The notes: a model not told the origin generated them from the letters alone. Shown: positions 34,548 through 48,538, counted from the stretch's first letter. The stretch is 64,000 bases of DNA from Mesorhizobium sp. B2-4-15 (GCF_006658505.1 NZ_VFUZ01000017.1:1-64000), one strand, 5' to 3'. Numbers and translations are program-made.

Positions 34548-34600
34548 TGCGCAATTCCGGACGGAAAGCCGCTTCGCACCTTTCCTGGAATTGCTGCAAA
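34548..34600 (+). repeat. Dispersed intergenic repeat, copy C (partial)
   Basis: GCGCAATTCCGGACGGAAAG, then CCGCTTCGCACC and TTTCCTGGAATTGC, matching the second half of copies A and B. It lies between the pnp terminator and the methyltransferase gene. Confidence 0.6.
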
Positions 34601-34602
34601 TG

Positions 34603-34630
34603 AAAACGGGCGCGACAACAGCCGCGCCCG
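34603..34630 (-). terminator. Rho-independent terminator of pnp
   Basis: On the minus strand CGGGCGCG (from 34630) pairs with CGCGCCCG (to 34607) over an 8-base loop, followed by TTTT. It lies about 25 bases past the pnp stop. Confidence 0.88.
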
Positions 34631-34653
34631 CTTCGATTTCGTTGTCAGATCGC

Positions 34654-36801
<2,148 letters not shown>

Positions 36802-36817
36802 GTCTTGTCCTTTGTAT

Positions 36818-36861
36818 GAGGAAGGGCCGCGCCGTTTCATCGTGCGCGGGTGCCCTTCCTC
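36818..36861 (-). promoter_or_regulatory. pnp 5' leader hairpin, candidate RNase III/PNPase autoregulation site
   Basis: GAGGAAGGG (36818-36826) pairs with CCCTTCCTC (36853-36861), with an inner GCGC/GCGC pair. It lies 17 bases before the pnp start on the minus strand. A second perfect 10-bp stem, TGCGCATGAC/GTCATGCGCA, is at 37029-37070. E. coli pnp has a leader hairpin cut by RNase III and destroyed by PNPase; a similar arrangement here is inferred from position only. Confidence 0.5.
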
Positions 36862-37028
36862 TGGCTTCCTTTCTCGGGCAGCCACGGGCAAGACAACGGG
36901 AAGCTCGGGTTTGACTGGCACAATGGCCATACGAGCGTCCTGCAATCCTGCCCCATGACCGTCCATGGGTGACTTCGAGTGGCCCTCTGCGCGCTCGAAG
37001 CCGGATATGGCCAATCGATCGACTGGCC

Positions 37029-37070
37029 TGCGCATGACACCGAAACGGCTTGCGGAACGCGTCATGCGCA
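37029..37070. repeat. 10-bp inverted repeat in the rpsO-pnp gap
   Basis: TGCGCATGAC (37029-37038) with GTCATGCGCA (37061-37070), a 22-base loop between. The arms resemble those of the inverted repeat at 56347-56390 (CGCATGATCC...GGGTCATGCG), so they may be members of one repeat class. Confidence 0.6.
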
Positions 37071-37167
37071 ATTCAACTCTTCGGAGCGTCCGTCCGGCAT
37101 CCAGATGGGGTGCGCGGCGCTCCAGTCCTGCATTCGAGTTCGGGTTGCCCCCGGTGCTCAAATGCGC

Positions 37168-37200
37168 GACCGGCGGACTCCCTGTGGGAGCCCGCCGGTC
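37168..37200 (-). terminator. Hairpin after rpsO
   Basis: GACCGGCGG pairs with CCGCCGGTC and an inner GGGAG/CTCCC-type pairing closes the loop, giving a very stable stem 7 bases past the rpsO stop. The following T content on the minus strand is low, so read-through into pnp is likely, as in E. coli. Confidence 0.7.
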
Positions 37201-37206
37201 AATTCG

Positions 37207-37476
37207 TCAACGGCGCAGACCGAGCTTCTCGATCAGTGTCTGGTAGCGCGCGTCGTCCTTGCGCTTGAGATAATCAAGCAGGCTGCGGCGCTGGGACACG
37301 AGAGCGAGCAGACCACGGCGGGAATGGTTATCCTTCTTGTGGTCCTTGAAATGGTCGGTCAGGTTCTTGATGCGCTCGGAAAGGATGGCCACCTGGACTT
37401 CCGGAGACCCGGTATCGCCTTTGGCGGTAGCGAATTCACCCATCAATTCCTTCTTGCGCTCGGCAGTAATCGACAT
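37207..37476 (-). CDS. rpsO: Ribosomal protein S15
   Basis: An 89-residue small-subunit protein that binds 16S rRNA near the central-domain junction. The sequence is classic: MSITAERKKELMGEFATAKG, DTGSPEVQVAILSERI, NHSRRGLLALVSQRRSLLDY. The start is ATG 37476; the open frame upstream to 37605 is not part of the family. It is upstream of pnp (405-base gap with hairpins) and downstream of corA. Confidence 0.97.
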   Translation of the reverse strand: MSITAERKKELMGEFATAKGDTGSPEVQVAILSERIKNLTDHFKDHKKDNHSRRGLLALVSQRRSLLDYLKRKDDARYQTLIEKLGLRR

Positions 37477-37659
37477 CGTGTTTTTCCTTATCTGTTCGAG
37501 GAAACGGGTCGCCCTCAGCCGGGATGTCGTCCAGCAGGGGCCGGTGCAAGCAAAGCGTCCTAGCGCTATGCTGCGGCGCATATAGTGCAATTCCCGGCAA
37601 AACACCAGCCCAATTCACGGAGCCGGCTTTTCAGCTCCAGATGCCAAGTTTTATCGCGG

Positions 37660-38754
37660 TTAAAGCCATTTCTTCCATTTGAAGAAAGCAATCAGCCCGA
37701 GCGCGATAACGGCCATGAACAGCAACGACGCGGGATAGCCGTAATAGGCCTTCAGCTCCGGCATGTTCCAGGGCGAACTTCCGGGATCGAAGTTCATGCC
37801 CCAGACGCCAACCAGGAATGTGAGCGGCATGAAGATGACCGAGACGATGGTGAGATAGCTGATGACATCGTTGGTGCGCGCCTGGCTCAGCGACAGATGC
37901 ATCTCGATCAGTCCGGTCAGCATGTCGCGCTGGGTCTCCACCAGCTCGATCAGCCGGAGCGAATGGTCGAGCGTGTCGTTGAGGAAAACCTTGGTCTCGG
38001 CTCTGACACAGGGCACGTCGTTGCGGATCAGCGTGGCCAGGGCATCGCGCATCGGCCACAGCACGCCCTTCAGCACATTGGCGTCTCGCCGCAATTCGTG
38101 CAGCTGCCGCATCTGGTGCTTGTGCGTCGAATGCAGCATCTGGTCCTCGATGCCGTCGACAAGGTCGCCGGCCGCCTCGATCGGTGGGAAATAGCTGTCG
38201 ACGATGGCGTCGATCAGCGCATAGGCCAGATAGTCGGCGCCACGGGTGCGCAACCGGTTGGGCGCCGAACTCTCGATGCGCTTGCGCACCGGATCGAACG
38301 GATCGCCCTCGCGCTCCTGGAAGGTGACGACGAAATTCTCGCCTAGGAAGAGAGCGATCTGTTCGTAGCGATGCGCGGTGACATCATCGATCATGCGCAC
38401 GACGACGAAGGCATGATCCTCGAAGAAGTCGACCTTCGGCCGCTGGCCAGTGTTGACGACATCCTCCAGCGCCAGCGGGTGAAGGCTGAAGATGCGACCG
38501 ATCTCCTCGATCAGCTGGATGTTGGCAAGACCAGTACAGTCGAGCCAGATCACCGGCCATTTGTGGCAATTGGCCTCGACGTCGTCGATGCTGGCATTGT
38601 CGATGGTCTTGAATTTCTGCGGCGAGATCAGGGTCAGCCGCAGTTCGGAGCGCCGCGCCGCCGGATCGGCGATCAGCGTGCCCGGCGAGGCGCCGACCGG
38701 CGGCCGCCTCGTCTTCACCGGCGCTCGCTTTTTTACCGCCTCGGCCTTTGCCAT
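37660..38754 (-). CDS. corA: CorA-family magnesium transporter
   Basis: A 364-residue pentameric channel for Mg2+ (or Co2+/Ni2+). A large cytosolic N-terminal domain (LTLISPQKFK... to the long stalk helix near RLIELVETQRDMLTGLIEMHLS) is followed by two C-terminal membrane helices (VISYLTIVSVIFMPLTFLVG and SLLFMAVIALGLIAFF), with the signature GMNF in GVWGMNFD at the end of the first. The acidic loop residues after GMN are less marked than in E. coli CorA (DPGSSPWNMPE), and basic KWKKWL ends the protein. It lies between truB and rpsO. Confidence 0.93.
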   Translation of the reverse strand: MAKAEAVKKRAPVKTRRPPVGASPGTLIADPAARRSELRLTLISPQKFKTIDNASIDDVEANCHKWPVIWLDCTGLANIQLIEEIGRIFSLHPLALEDVVNTGQRPKVDFFEDHAFVVVRMIDDVTAHRYEQIALFLGENFVVTFQEREGDPFDPVRKRIESSAPNRLRTRGADYLAYALIDAIVDSYFPPIEAAGDLVDGIEDQMLHSTHKHQMRQLHELRRDANVLKGVLWPMRDALATLIRNDVPCVRAETKVFLNDTLDHSLRLIELVETQRDMLTGLIEMHLSLSQARTNDVISYLTIVSVIFMPLTFLVGVWGMNFDPGSSPWNMPELKAYYGYPASLLFMAVIALGLIAFFKWKKWL

Positions 38755-38797
38755 GTGGCCCCCGATCTTAAGTCAAACCGAAGTTAGACGAGAGCCA

Positions 38798-39775
38798 TTA
38801 GCCGGCAAAGACCCGCTTGGGCTTGAACATGCCCTGTTCGACCGCGCCGATGGCAACCAGCTTGCCGCGTGCCGTCGCGCAGGCTTCTTCCGCCTCCACG
38901 GGCGCATCGCGGCCACGAATGATGACCGGGTTGCCGAGACGGATCTTGGTCGCGGCGTCGTCGCTGATGGCGATCTGCGGCAGGCAATCGAGAGCCGCTG
39001 ACGTATCGACAAGAAGCGCATCGATCGCGCCGAAGTCGATCGGCGCGTCCAGGGCGTCGCCGCACTCGTCCGAACCTGACTTGTCTTCACCTTGCGCGCC
39101 GAAGCGCGCCGCCTCGAGTTCGGCGATGGTGACGAAATCCCGCGGCGTGAACGGCTCGACCTCGACCCGGCGCAGGTCGGAAACATGGCCGAAGCAGCCG
39201 AGATCGCGGCCCATGTCACGCGCCAGCGAGCGCACATAGGTGCCCTTGCCGCATTCGACCTCGAAAACCGTGTGATCGGCGCTGTGCTCGACGACGTCGA
39301 GACGCCCGATCTCGATCTCGCGCGCGGGTATGTTGACCGTCTCGCCTTCGCGGGCGAGGTCATAGGCGCGTTCGCCCGCGATCTTGACGGCCGAGAATTG
39401 CGGCGGCGTCTGCATGATGACGCCGGTGTATTTCGGCAGCAGCGCCCGCACCTCGGCTTCGGCCGGACGCAGGTCGGAGCTTTTCGTCACCGGCCCTTCA
39501 AGATCGTCGGTGGAGCGCTCATCGCCCCAGGCGACGGTGAAACGATAAATCTTGGCGCCGTCCTGCACGTAAGGCACGGTCTTGGTGGCTTCACCGAGCG
39601 CGATCGGCAGCATGCCGGAAGCCAGCGGGTCGAGCGTGCCGGCGTGGCCGGCCTTTTCGGCCTGGAACAGCCATTTGATCTTGGACACAGCCTCTGTCGA
39701 TCCCATGCCGACCGGCTTGTCCAGCACCACCCAGCCGGAGACCGGACGGCCCTTCTTCTTGCCGCGACGCCCCAT
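38798..39775 (-). CDS. truB: tRNA pseudouridine55 synthase
   Basis: A 325-residue enzyme making the T-loop pseudouridine in elongator tRNAs. Seen: SGWVVLDKPVGMGSTEAVSK, and catalytic Asp in AGHAGTLDPLASGMLPIALG; also YRFTVAWGDERSTDD, TPPQFSAVKIAGERAYDLAR and KGTYVRSLARDMG. The C-terminal region (about residues 215-325) is longer than E. coli's, as usual in alphaproteobacteria. It shares one base with the rbfA stop (TAATG), indicating coupling. Confidence 0.96.
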   Translation of the reverse strand: MGRRGKKKGRPVSGWVVLDKPVGMGSTEAVSKIKWLFQAEKAGHAGTLDPLASGMLPIALGEATKTVPYVQDGAKIYRFTVAWGDERSTDDLEGPVTKSSDLRPAEAEVRALLPKYTGVIMQTPPQFSAVKIAGERAYDLAREGETVNIPAREIEIGRLDVVEHSADHTVFEVECGKGTYVRSLARDMGRDLGCFGHVSDLRRVEVEPFTPRDFVTIAELEAARFGAQGEDKSGSDECGDALDAPIDFGAIDALLVDTSAALDCLPQIAISDDAATKIRLGNPVIIRGRDAPVEAEEACATARGKLVAIGAVEQGMFKPKRVFAG

Positions 39776-40209
39776 TATTCGCTGTCCCTGTCGTCTTTGG
39801 CCCTGTCGTCTTTGGCTTCGTCCGCGTCGAGATCGCGCGCCACTTCGGGCGACTTCAGCAGGTCGTTGATCCTGGCGAAGTTGTCGAAGGATGTGTCCAG
39901 CCGGAAGCGGAACTCCGGCATGTATTTCATTTGCCTGAGCGCGCCGGAGACACGGCCGCGGACGAATTTCGCATGCCTGTTGAGCGCTTCGATGACGGCA
40001 CCGGCGTCCTTTGCACCGAGCGGGGAAACAAAGGCCGTGGCGATCTTGAGATCGGGCGACATGCGCACTTCGGAGACCGAAACGACCGAGTTTTCAATCA
40101 ACGGGTCGATGATCTCGCCACGCTGCAGGGTTTCGGAGAGCGCATGGCGCACCTGCTCACCAACGCGCAGCATGCGCTGGGATGGACCGGATGTGATGGA
40201 ACGGGGCAT
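39775..40209 (-). CDS. rbfA: 30S ribosome-binding factor A
   Basis: A 144-residue KH-like protein needed for 16S rRNA 5'-end maturation and cold adaptation. Seen: SQRMLRVGEQVRHALSETL, SVSEVRMSPDLKIATAFVSP and MPEFRFRLDTSFDNFARINDLL. The start is ATG 40209 (MPRSITSGP). The C-terminal tail contains a 15-bp tandem repeat that codes the doubled AKDDRAKDDR. It lies between infB and truB, the conserved order. Confidence 0.95.
   Translation of the reverse strand: MPRSITSGPSQRMLRVGEQVRHALSETLQRGEIIDPLIENSVVSVSEVRMSPDLKIATAFVSPLGAKDAGAVIEALNRHAKFVRGRVSGALRQMKYMPEFRFRLDTSFDNFARINDLLKSPEVARDLDADEAKDDRAKDDRDSE
39786..39815. repeat. 15-bp perfect tandem repeat in the rbfA tail
   Basis: Two copies of CCCTGTCGTCTTTGG (39786-39800 and 39801-39815), in frame, giving the repeated acidic-basic tail AKDDR. 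It is probably slippage in a tolerant region. Confidence 0.9.
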
Positions 40210-40300
40210 TTTTCTCAATCCTGAAAGCGTGAGGCGCGGGATAGGACCGTGCCGCATGTCTCAAACAGTCATTCTCAACGGCTTTGGCTCAACAGGCTTT

Positions 40301-40326
40301 GGGCGGCGGTCTTACGACCACCGCCC
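40301..40326 (-). terminator. Hairpin between infB and rbfA
   Basis: GGGCGG...GGTC pairs with GACC...CCGCCC over a 4-base loop with one mismatch. It lies about 23 bases past the infB stop, without a T-run, so it is probably a processing or partial termination site inside the operon. Confidence 0.5.
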
Positions 40327-40348
40327 GATACCGACAAGTCACTCTAAC

Positions 40349-42924
<2,576 letters not shown>

Positions 42925-42928
<4 letters not shown>

Positions 42929-43575
42929 TCCATATCCTCTGCGGCCTCATCTTCGTCAGCAACGGCCGCAAGCATTGCCAGATCGTCCGGGGTACCGCCC
43001 CGATACCGGTCGAGCGCAACCATGCGCTTCTGGACCGCCTTACCCGCGTCTCCCGCGAGGACGGCAGCATGTATCACATTTGTACCCCCCAATGCCAAGC
43101 TCAACTCGGCCTCGGAGAAAAGTTTGTAGGCAAGGATGGAGGGGCCGCCGACATGGACGGTCGCCCGCCGCGCCTGGCTGATCTTGCGCACACCATCGTC
43201 GGACGCTTCGGTAGCGTGAAGCACGAAAAGCGCCAGCCCGCCGCGCACCGCGCTCTCGACCTTGGTGGCGCCCAGCGCTATCGCGCCTGCCTTGCGGGCG
43301 AGACCCAGCATACCCAGCGCGGATTTGGAGAGCAACCCGTCGACCATGCCACCCAGATCGGGCGGCACAACCACCTGTGCCTTGAAGGCGCGGGCAAAGA
43401 GGTTTTTGGCCGCCGCCTTGTCGATATGTAGGCGGTCAGCACTCACCCAGCAACCACGGCCGGGCAGATTTCTCTTGAGATCGGGAACGACGGCCGAATC
43501 CGGGCCGACGACGAACCGGATCAGATCATCCGGTTCGGCCTGCTTGCGGGTGACGATGCAGGTGCGATCGTTCAT
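42925..43575 (-). CDS. DUF448 (YlxR-like) RNA-binding protein with L7Ae-like domain
   Basis: A 216-residue protein of the nusA-infB operon. The N-terminal ~90 residues are the YlxR/DUF448 domain (CIVTRKQAEPDDLIRFVVG, then PGRGCWVSADR), a putative RNA-binding fold. The C-terminal part is L7Ae-like (MLGLARKAGAIALGATKVESAV, ALFVLHATEASDDG). The two are fused in alphaproteobacteria and separate (YlxR, YlxQ) in Bacillus. Its function is poorly known; YlxR is linked to RNase P or transcription regulation in some species. It lies 38 bases after nusA and overlaps infB. Confidence 0.9.
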
Positions 43576-43613
43576 CTCGTCCAGGGGCGGGTTCTGTGCG
43601 ATGCGGTTTCACC

Positions 43614-45209
43614 TCACGCACCAACGGCTTCGTCAGCCGATGCTTCTTCGGCTGCAAGCTCGTCCTCGGAAATCCAGCCGGCCTTGAGACGGGCGGCGAG
43701 CACCATCTGCTCGGCGTCGGCGCGCGAAACGCCGTGACTGGCCAGCACGCCGGGATACACCTTGGTTTCGCCGTCCTTGCGTTCCTTCCAGCCGGTCAGG
43801 TCGTCGGCGGCATAGCCGGCGAAATCCTCGATCGTCTTCACGCCGTCTTCGCCAAGCGTCACCATCATGGCGGTGGTGATGCCGGGGATTTCGCGCAGCT
43901 CGTCCTTGACACCCAGCGCCTTGCGCTTCTCGTCATGCTCGGCCTCGATCTTCTCCAGATACTCACGGGCGCGGGTCTGGATTTCCGAAGCGGTGTCCTC
44001 GTCGAAGCCATCGATCGAGGAGATTTCGCCGGAATCGACGTAGGCCACTTCCTCGACGCTGGTGAAGCCTTCCGAGGCAAGCACCTGGCCGACCATCTCG
44101 TCGACGTCGAGGGCTTCCATGAACAGCGCCGAGCGCTCGACGAATTCCTTCTGGCGGCGCTCGCTCTCTTCCTGCTCGGTCAGGATGTCGATGTCCCAGC
44201 CGGTGAGCTGCGAAGCAAGGCGCACGTTCTGGCCGCGACGGCCGATGGCCAGCGACAGCTGATCGTCCGGGACCACAACCTCGATGCGCTCGGCATCCTC
44301 GTCGAGCACCACCTTGGCGACTTCGGCCGGCTGCAGCGCGTTGACGATGAAGGAAGCGGCCGAGGGCGACCACGGAATGATGTCGATCTTCTCGCCCTGC
44401 AATTCGCCGACGACCGCCTGGACGCGGCTGCCGCGCATACCGACGCAGGCGCCGACCGGATCGATCGAGCTGTCGCGCGAGATGACGGCGATCTTGGCGC
44501 GCGAGCCCGGGTCACGGGCGACCGACTTGATCTCGATGATGCCGTCATAGATTTCCGGCACTTCCATGGTGAAGAGCTTGGCCATGAACTGCGGATGGGT
44601 GCGCGACAGGAATATCTGCGGGCCGCGCTGCTCGCGGCGCACGTCGTAGACATAGGCACGGACTCGATCGCCGTACTTGTAGTTCTCGCGCGGGATCAGT
44701 TCGTCACGGCGGATGATCGCCTCGCCACGGCCGAGATCGACGATGACATTGCCATATTCGACGCGCTTGACGGTGCCGTTGACGATCTCGCCGATGCGGT
44801 CCTTGTATTCGTCGTACTGGCGGTCGCGTTCAGCCTCGCGCACCTTCTGCACGATGACCTGCTTGGCGGACTGGGCGGCGATGCGGCCGAAATCCATCGG
44901 CGGCAGCTGTTCGGCGATGAAATCTCCGAGCTGAGCGTCGGGATTGCGCTCCCGGGCAGAGGAAATGGCGATCTGCGTGGCATAGTCGTCGACCTTATCG
45001 ACCACTTCCATCAGCCGCTGCAGCTTCATCTCGCCGGTGTTCGGGTTGATGTCGGCACGAATGTTGGTCTCCTGGCCGTAACGCGAACGCGCCGCCTTCT
45101 GGATCGCATCGGCCATGGCGGCGATGACGATCGACTTGTCGATCGACTTTTCACGCGCGACCGCATCGGCAATCTGCAGCAGTTCAAGTCTGTTGGCGCT
45201 TACAACCAT
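43614..45209 (-). CDS. nusA: Transcription termination/antitermination factor NusA
   Basis: A 531-residue RNA polymerase factor. The N-terminal domain starts MVVSANRLELLQIADAVARE, followed by S1 (IVNGTVKRVEYGNVIVDLG), two KH domains (DPVGACVGMRGSRVQAVVGEL and DQLSLAIGRRGQNVRLASQLT) and two C-terminal helical repeats (about 360-500), typical of proteobacterial NusA. An acidic tail ends it. The start is ATG 45209; the extra 18 open codons are leader. It lies between rimP and the DUF448 gene. Confidence 0.96.
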   Translation of the reverse strand: MVVSANRLELLQIADAVAREKSIDKSIVIAAMADAIQKAARSRYGQETNIRADINPNTGEMKLQRLMEVVDKVDDYATQIAISSARERNPDAQLGDFIAEQLPPMDFGRIAAQSAKQVIVQKVREAERDRQYDEYKDRIGEIVNGTVKRVEYGNVIVDLGRGEAIIRRDELIPRENYKYGDRVRAYVYDVRREQRGPQIFLSRTHPQFMAKLFTMEVPEIYDGIIEIKSVARDPGSRAKIAVISRDSSIDPVGACVGMRGSRVQAVVGELQGEKIDIIPWSPSAASFIVNALQPAEVAKVVLDEDAERIEVVVPDDQLSLAIGRRGQNVRLASQLTGWDIDILTEQEESERRQKEFVERSALFMEALDVDEMVGQVLASEGFTSVEEVAYVDSGEISSIDGFDEDTASEIQTRAREYLEKIEAEHDEKRKALGVKDELREIPGITTAMMVTLGEDGVKTIEDFAGYAADDLTGWKERKDGETKVYPGVLASHGVSRADAEQMVLAARLKAGWISEDELAAEEASADEAVGA

Positions 45210-45259
45210 ATTTTTTTCTCCCGAGCCTGTTTGCCGGACCTTCGGGCCCGGCAGCTCAA

Positions 45260-45907
45260 TCAACTTTCCTGTTCGTGTTCTTCCGTGGCGTCCGTATCCG
45301 CACCCTCTGGCACATCGTCGTCCGGCTCGCCGCAGCGTTTCTTGGCTTCCTTGCGCGCCCTGTTGTCCTTCGACAAGGCATCGCGGATGAGGTCGTCGGT
45401 CAAGATCAGGCGCGCCTCGGCGATCGCATCGTAAGGCACGCGCACCGTCGGCTCCTCGCCATAGGCCGCCTTATCGCGCTCGATCAGCACGTCATTTTCG
45501 CCGGCCTCGACGATCTTGCCCTTGAAGCGCTTGCGGTCGGCGACGACGACCGACGTCTCCATCTTCACCAGGTGGCCAGTCCACGCCGTGAAATCCGATT
45601 TGCGGACCAGCGGCCGGTCGATGCCGGGAGAAGAGACTTCCAGATGATACGCCTTTTCGATCGGATCGTCGACGTCGAGCGCCGGCGACACCGCGCGGCT
45701 GACCTCTTCGCAATCCTCGACGGTCATGGTGCCGTCCTCGCGCTCGGCCATGATCTGCAGCGTCAGTCCGTTCTGACCGGACAGGCGCACGCGCACCAGG
45801 CGAAACCCGATGCCGCGCAGCACCGGCTGGATGATCAGCGCGATGCGCGCATCGATGCCGCTTTCGCGGATGATGCGGTCGTCACCTTCGCTTGCAGTTG
45901 CAGTCAT
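45260..45907 (-). CDS. rimP: Ribosome maturation factor RimP
   Basis: A 215-residue factor for 30S assembly. Seen: LIIQPVLRGIGFRLVRVRLSG, MTVEDCEEVSRAVSPALDVDDPI, YHLEVSSPGIDRPLV and FKGKIVEAGENDVLIE, in the order of the two RimP domains. The C-terminal tail is longer and acidic (PDDDVPEGADTDATEEHEQES). It is the first gene of the rimP-nusA-DUF448-infB-rbfA-truB series. A terminator-like hairpin lies 40 bases upstream and may attenuate the operon. Confidence 0.95.
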   Translation of the reverse strand: MTATASEGDDRIIRESGIDARIALIIQPVLRGIGFRLVRVRLSGQNGLTLQIMAEREDGTMTVEDCEEVSRAVSPALDVDDPIEKAYHLEVSSPGIDRPLVRKSDFTAWTGHLVKMETSVVVADRKRFKGKIVEAGENDVLIERDKAAYGEEPTVRVPYDAIAEARLILTDDLIRDALSKDNRARKEAKKRCGEPDDDVPEGADTDATEEHEQES

Positions 45908-45947
45908 CTAATCCCTGTCGTTCTTTTCGAACCTATCGGCAGGTAAT

Positions 45948-45979
45948 AAAAAAGAGCGGGACCGGGTGGACCCACTCTT
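45948..45979 (-). terminator. Terminator-like hairpin in the rimP-nusA operon leader
   Basis: On the minus strand AAGAGTGGG pairs with CCCGCTCTT (one G-T pair), followed by six T. It lies 40 bases before the rimP start and so ends any transcript coming from upstream or attenuates the operon's own. No gene on the same strand lies just upstream, which favours an attenuator (inference). Confidence 0.75.
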
Positions 45980-46199
45980 CGTCATACCGACCAAGAACTT
46001 GAAGCTGATATAGACGATCCGGGCCGGCGTTTCAAGTCCGCAGTGCCGGGGCGGCAAAAGCCCCGACGGCATCCGCGCTGCTTCAGACGCATGGCCCCCC
46101 ATGCGGGCAATCCCCCTGTGAGCGCCGACAGGATGCTCCTATCTGTTAGCCACGACACGAACAGAATTGGCGCGCGGTGGCGCGCGAAAGGACAGGATC

Positions 46200-46357
46200 A
46201 TGAGCAACCGCGGAATATTTTCCGCCTTGGGCGATCTCTTCACAACGTTCGGCAGCGCCGTCGCCGCGTCGCGCGCCGTGGAAGCCGGCCGCGCGCGGTC
46301 GACCTGCGCAAGCTCGGCATGGATCCGGCCGTGTTCAACCGATTCGGCCGTTTCTGA
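46200..46357 (+). pseudogene. Small Ala-rich protein, probably frameshifted
   Basis: A small gene with a good start (ATG 46200 after AAAGGACAGG). The first frame gives MSNRGIFSALGDLFTTFGSA then VAASRAVEAGR, continuing as ARSTCASSAW to a stop at 46397 inside trmB's 3' end. The next frame, entered near 46290, gives PRAVDLRKLGMDPAVFNRFGRF and a stop at 46357. Joined by one base, they make about 54 residues, of a type common in rhizobia (Ala-rich start; C-terminus with R-x-L-x-x-LG(I/M)DP-x-x-F). Function unknown. Either a pseudogene or a sequencing slip in GCCGGCCGCGCGCGG. Confidence 0.55.
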
Positions 46358-46372
46358 GCCTGCCGTGAAGGC

Positions 46373-47074
46373 TTACGTCCTGACGAAAGTCAGATAGGCC
46401 GGCGGCCTGCCCTCGCGAATGGCCTTCGCCTCGTAACGGGTGCCTGGCCAGCCATCGTAAGGGCGATGCCAGTCCGCCGCTTCCGCGGCCTGCCATGCGA
46501 AGGCGCCATGCGCCCGGCAATGCAGCAAGGTCCAGTTCACATAGGTGTCGATATCGGACGCGAAGCGGAATTTCGAACCCGGCTTCAGGACGCGCGCGAA
46601 ACGGTCGAGATTGATCTGGCTGACGAAGCGCCGCTTCCAATGCTTCTTCTTCGGCCAGGGGTCGGGATAAAGAAGATCAATGCCATCCAGCGAGGTCGGG
46701 GGCAGCCAGTCGAGCAACTGTGTGGCATCGTCGTCATAGACCCTTAGATTGGGAAGCGGCGTTGCCCGGACCGCCATCATCATCTTGGCCATGCCGTTGA
46801 CGAAGGGCTCGACGCCGATGAAGCCGATCGTCGGCGCCTCGACGGCGCGATGCAGGAGATGTTCGCCACCGCCAAAGCCGATTTCGAGCCGCACGGCCGA
46901 AACGTCGGCTTCAAACAGAGTGCGCAGATCCGGGGGTGCCGCGGTCGCCAGATCGAGCCGATAGGCGCCAAGGCCGCTTTCCAGGGCAGCGGCCTGCTGC
47001 GGGCGAACGGGCTTGCCGCGCCGACGACCGAAAAAGGCTTCGGTCGTACGGCTTGGCCTGTCTTGCGGGCTCAT
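46373..47074 (-). CDS. trmB: tRNA (guanine46-N7)-methyltransferase
   Basis: A 233-residue SAM-dependent enzyme making m7G46 in the tRNA variable loop. Motifs: LEIGFGGGEHLLH (SAM site), GVEPFVNGMAKMM, and the TrmB signature LLYPDPWPKKKHWKRRF. The N-terminal basic part is GRRRGKPVRPQQ. The C-terminal TRYEAKA(I)REGRP is typical. It lies 29 bases past metK and is convergent with the small gene at 46200. Confidence 0.95.
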   Translation of the reverse strand: MSPQDRPSRTTEAFFGRRRGKPVRPQQAAALESGLGAYRLDLATAAPPDLRTLFEADVSAVRLEIGFGGGEHLLHRAVEAPTIGFIGVEPFVNGMAKMMMAVRATPLPNLRVYDDDATQLLDWLPPTSLDGIDLLYPDPWPKKKHWKRRFVSQINLDRFARVLKPGSKFRFASDIDTYVNWTLLHCRAHGAFAWQAAEAADWHRPYDGWPGTRYEAKAIREGRPPAYLTFVRT

Positions 47075-47103
47075 CTGGTTGGGCGCGGGGACCGTCGTGG
47101 CGT

Positions 47104-48369
<1,266 letters not shown>

Positions 48370-48384
48370 GGGTGTCCCCTCTTG

Positions 48385-48408
48385 AAAAACGATCGGCAGG
48401 CTGCCGAT
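48385..48408 (-). terminator. Terminator-like hairpin just before metK
   Basis: On the minus strand ATCGGCA pairs with TGCCGAT over a 3-base loop, then CG and five T. It ends only 16 bases before the metK GTG, ahead of its Shine-Dalgarno. It may end the regulator's transcript or attenuate metK. A second hairpin, ACCGGCGG/CCGCCGGT (48499-48521), lies next to the regulator's stop. Confidence 0.65.
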
Positions 48409-48538
48409 TTTGGCGCGCCACGTGTTAGCGGGGCAGAGCGCCGCTCGTCAAGCGTTGCCTCCGTTCTGGCATGAATGTCGACGCCGATATCTTGTGCCAC
48501 CGGCGGCTGGTTGCCGCCGGTTCGAAGCGCGTCGCGGA

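Noticed and set aside
43596..45434. A 612-codon plus-strand frame opposite nusA
   Set aside because: Shadow of nusA.
45908..46102. Short frame in the rimP leader as a leader peptide
   Set aside because: It spans the terminator hairpin, has no run of codons for one amino acid and no clear ribosome site.
48370..48538. SAM-II or SAM/SAH riboswitch before metK
   Set aside because: I could not find the conserved core or pseudoknot of either class; only two plain hairpins are visible.
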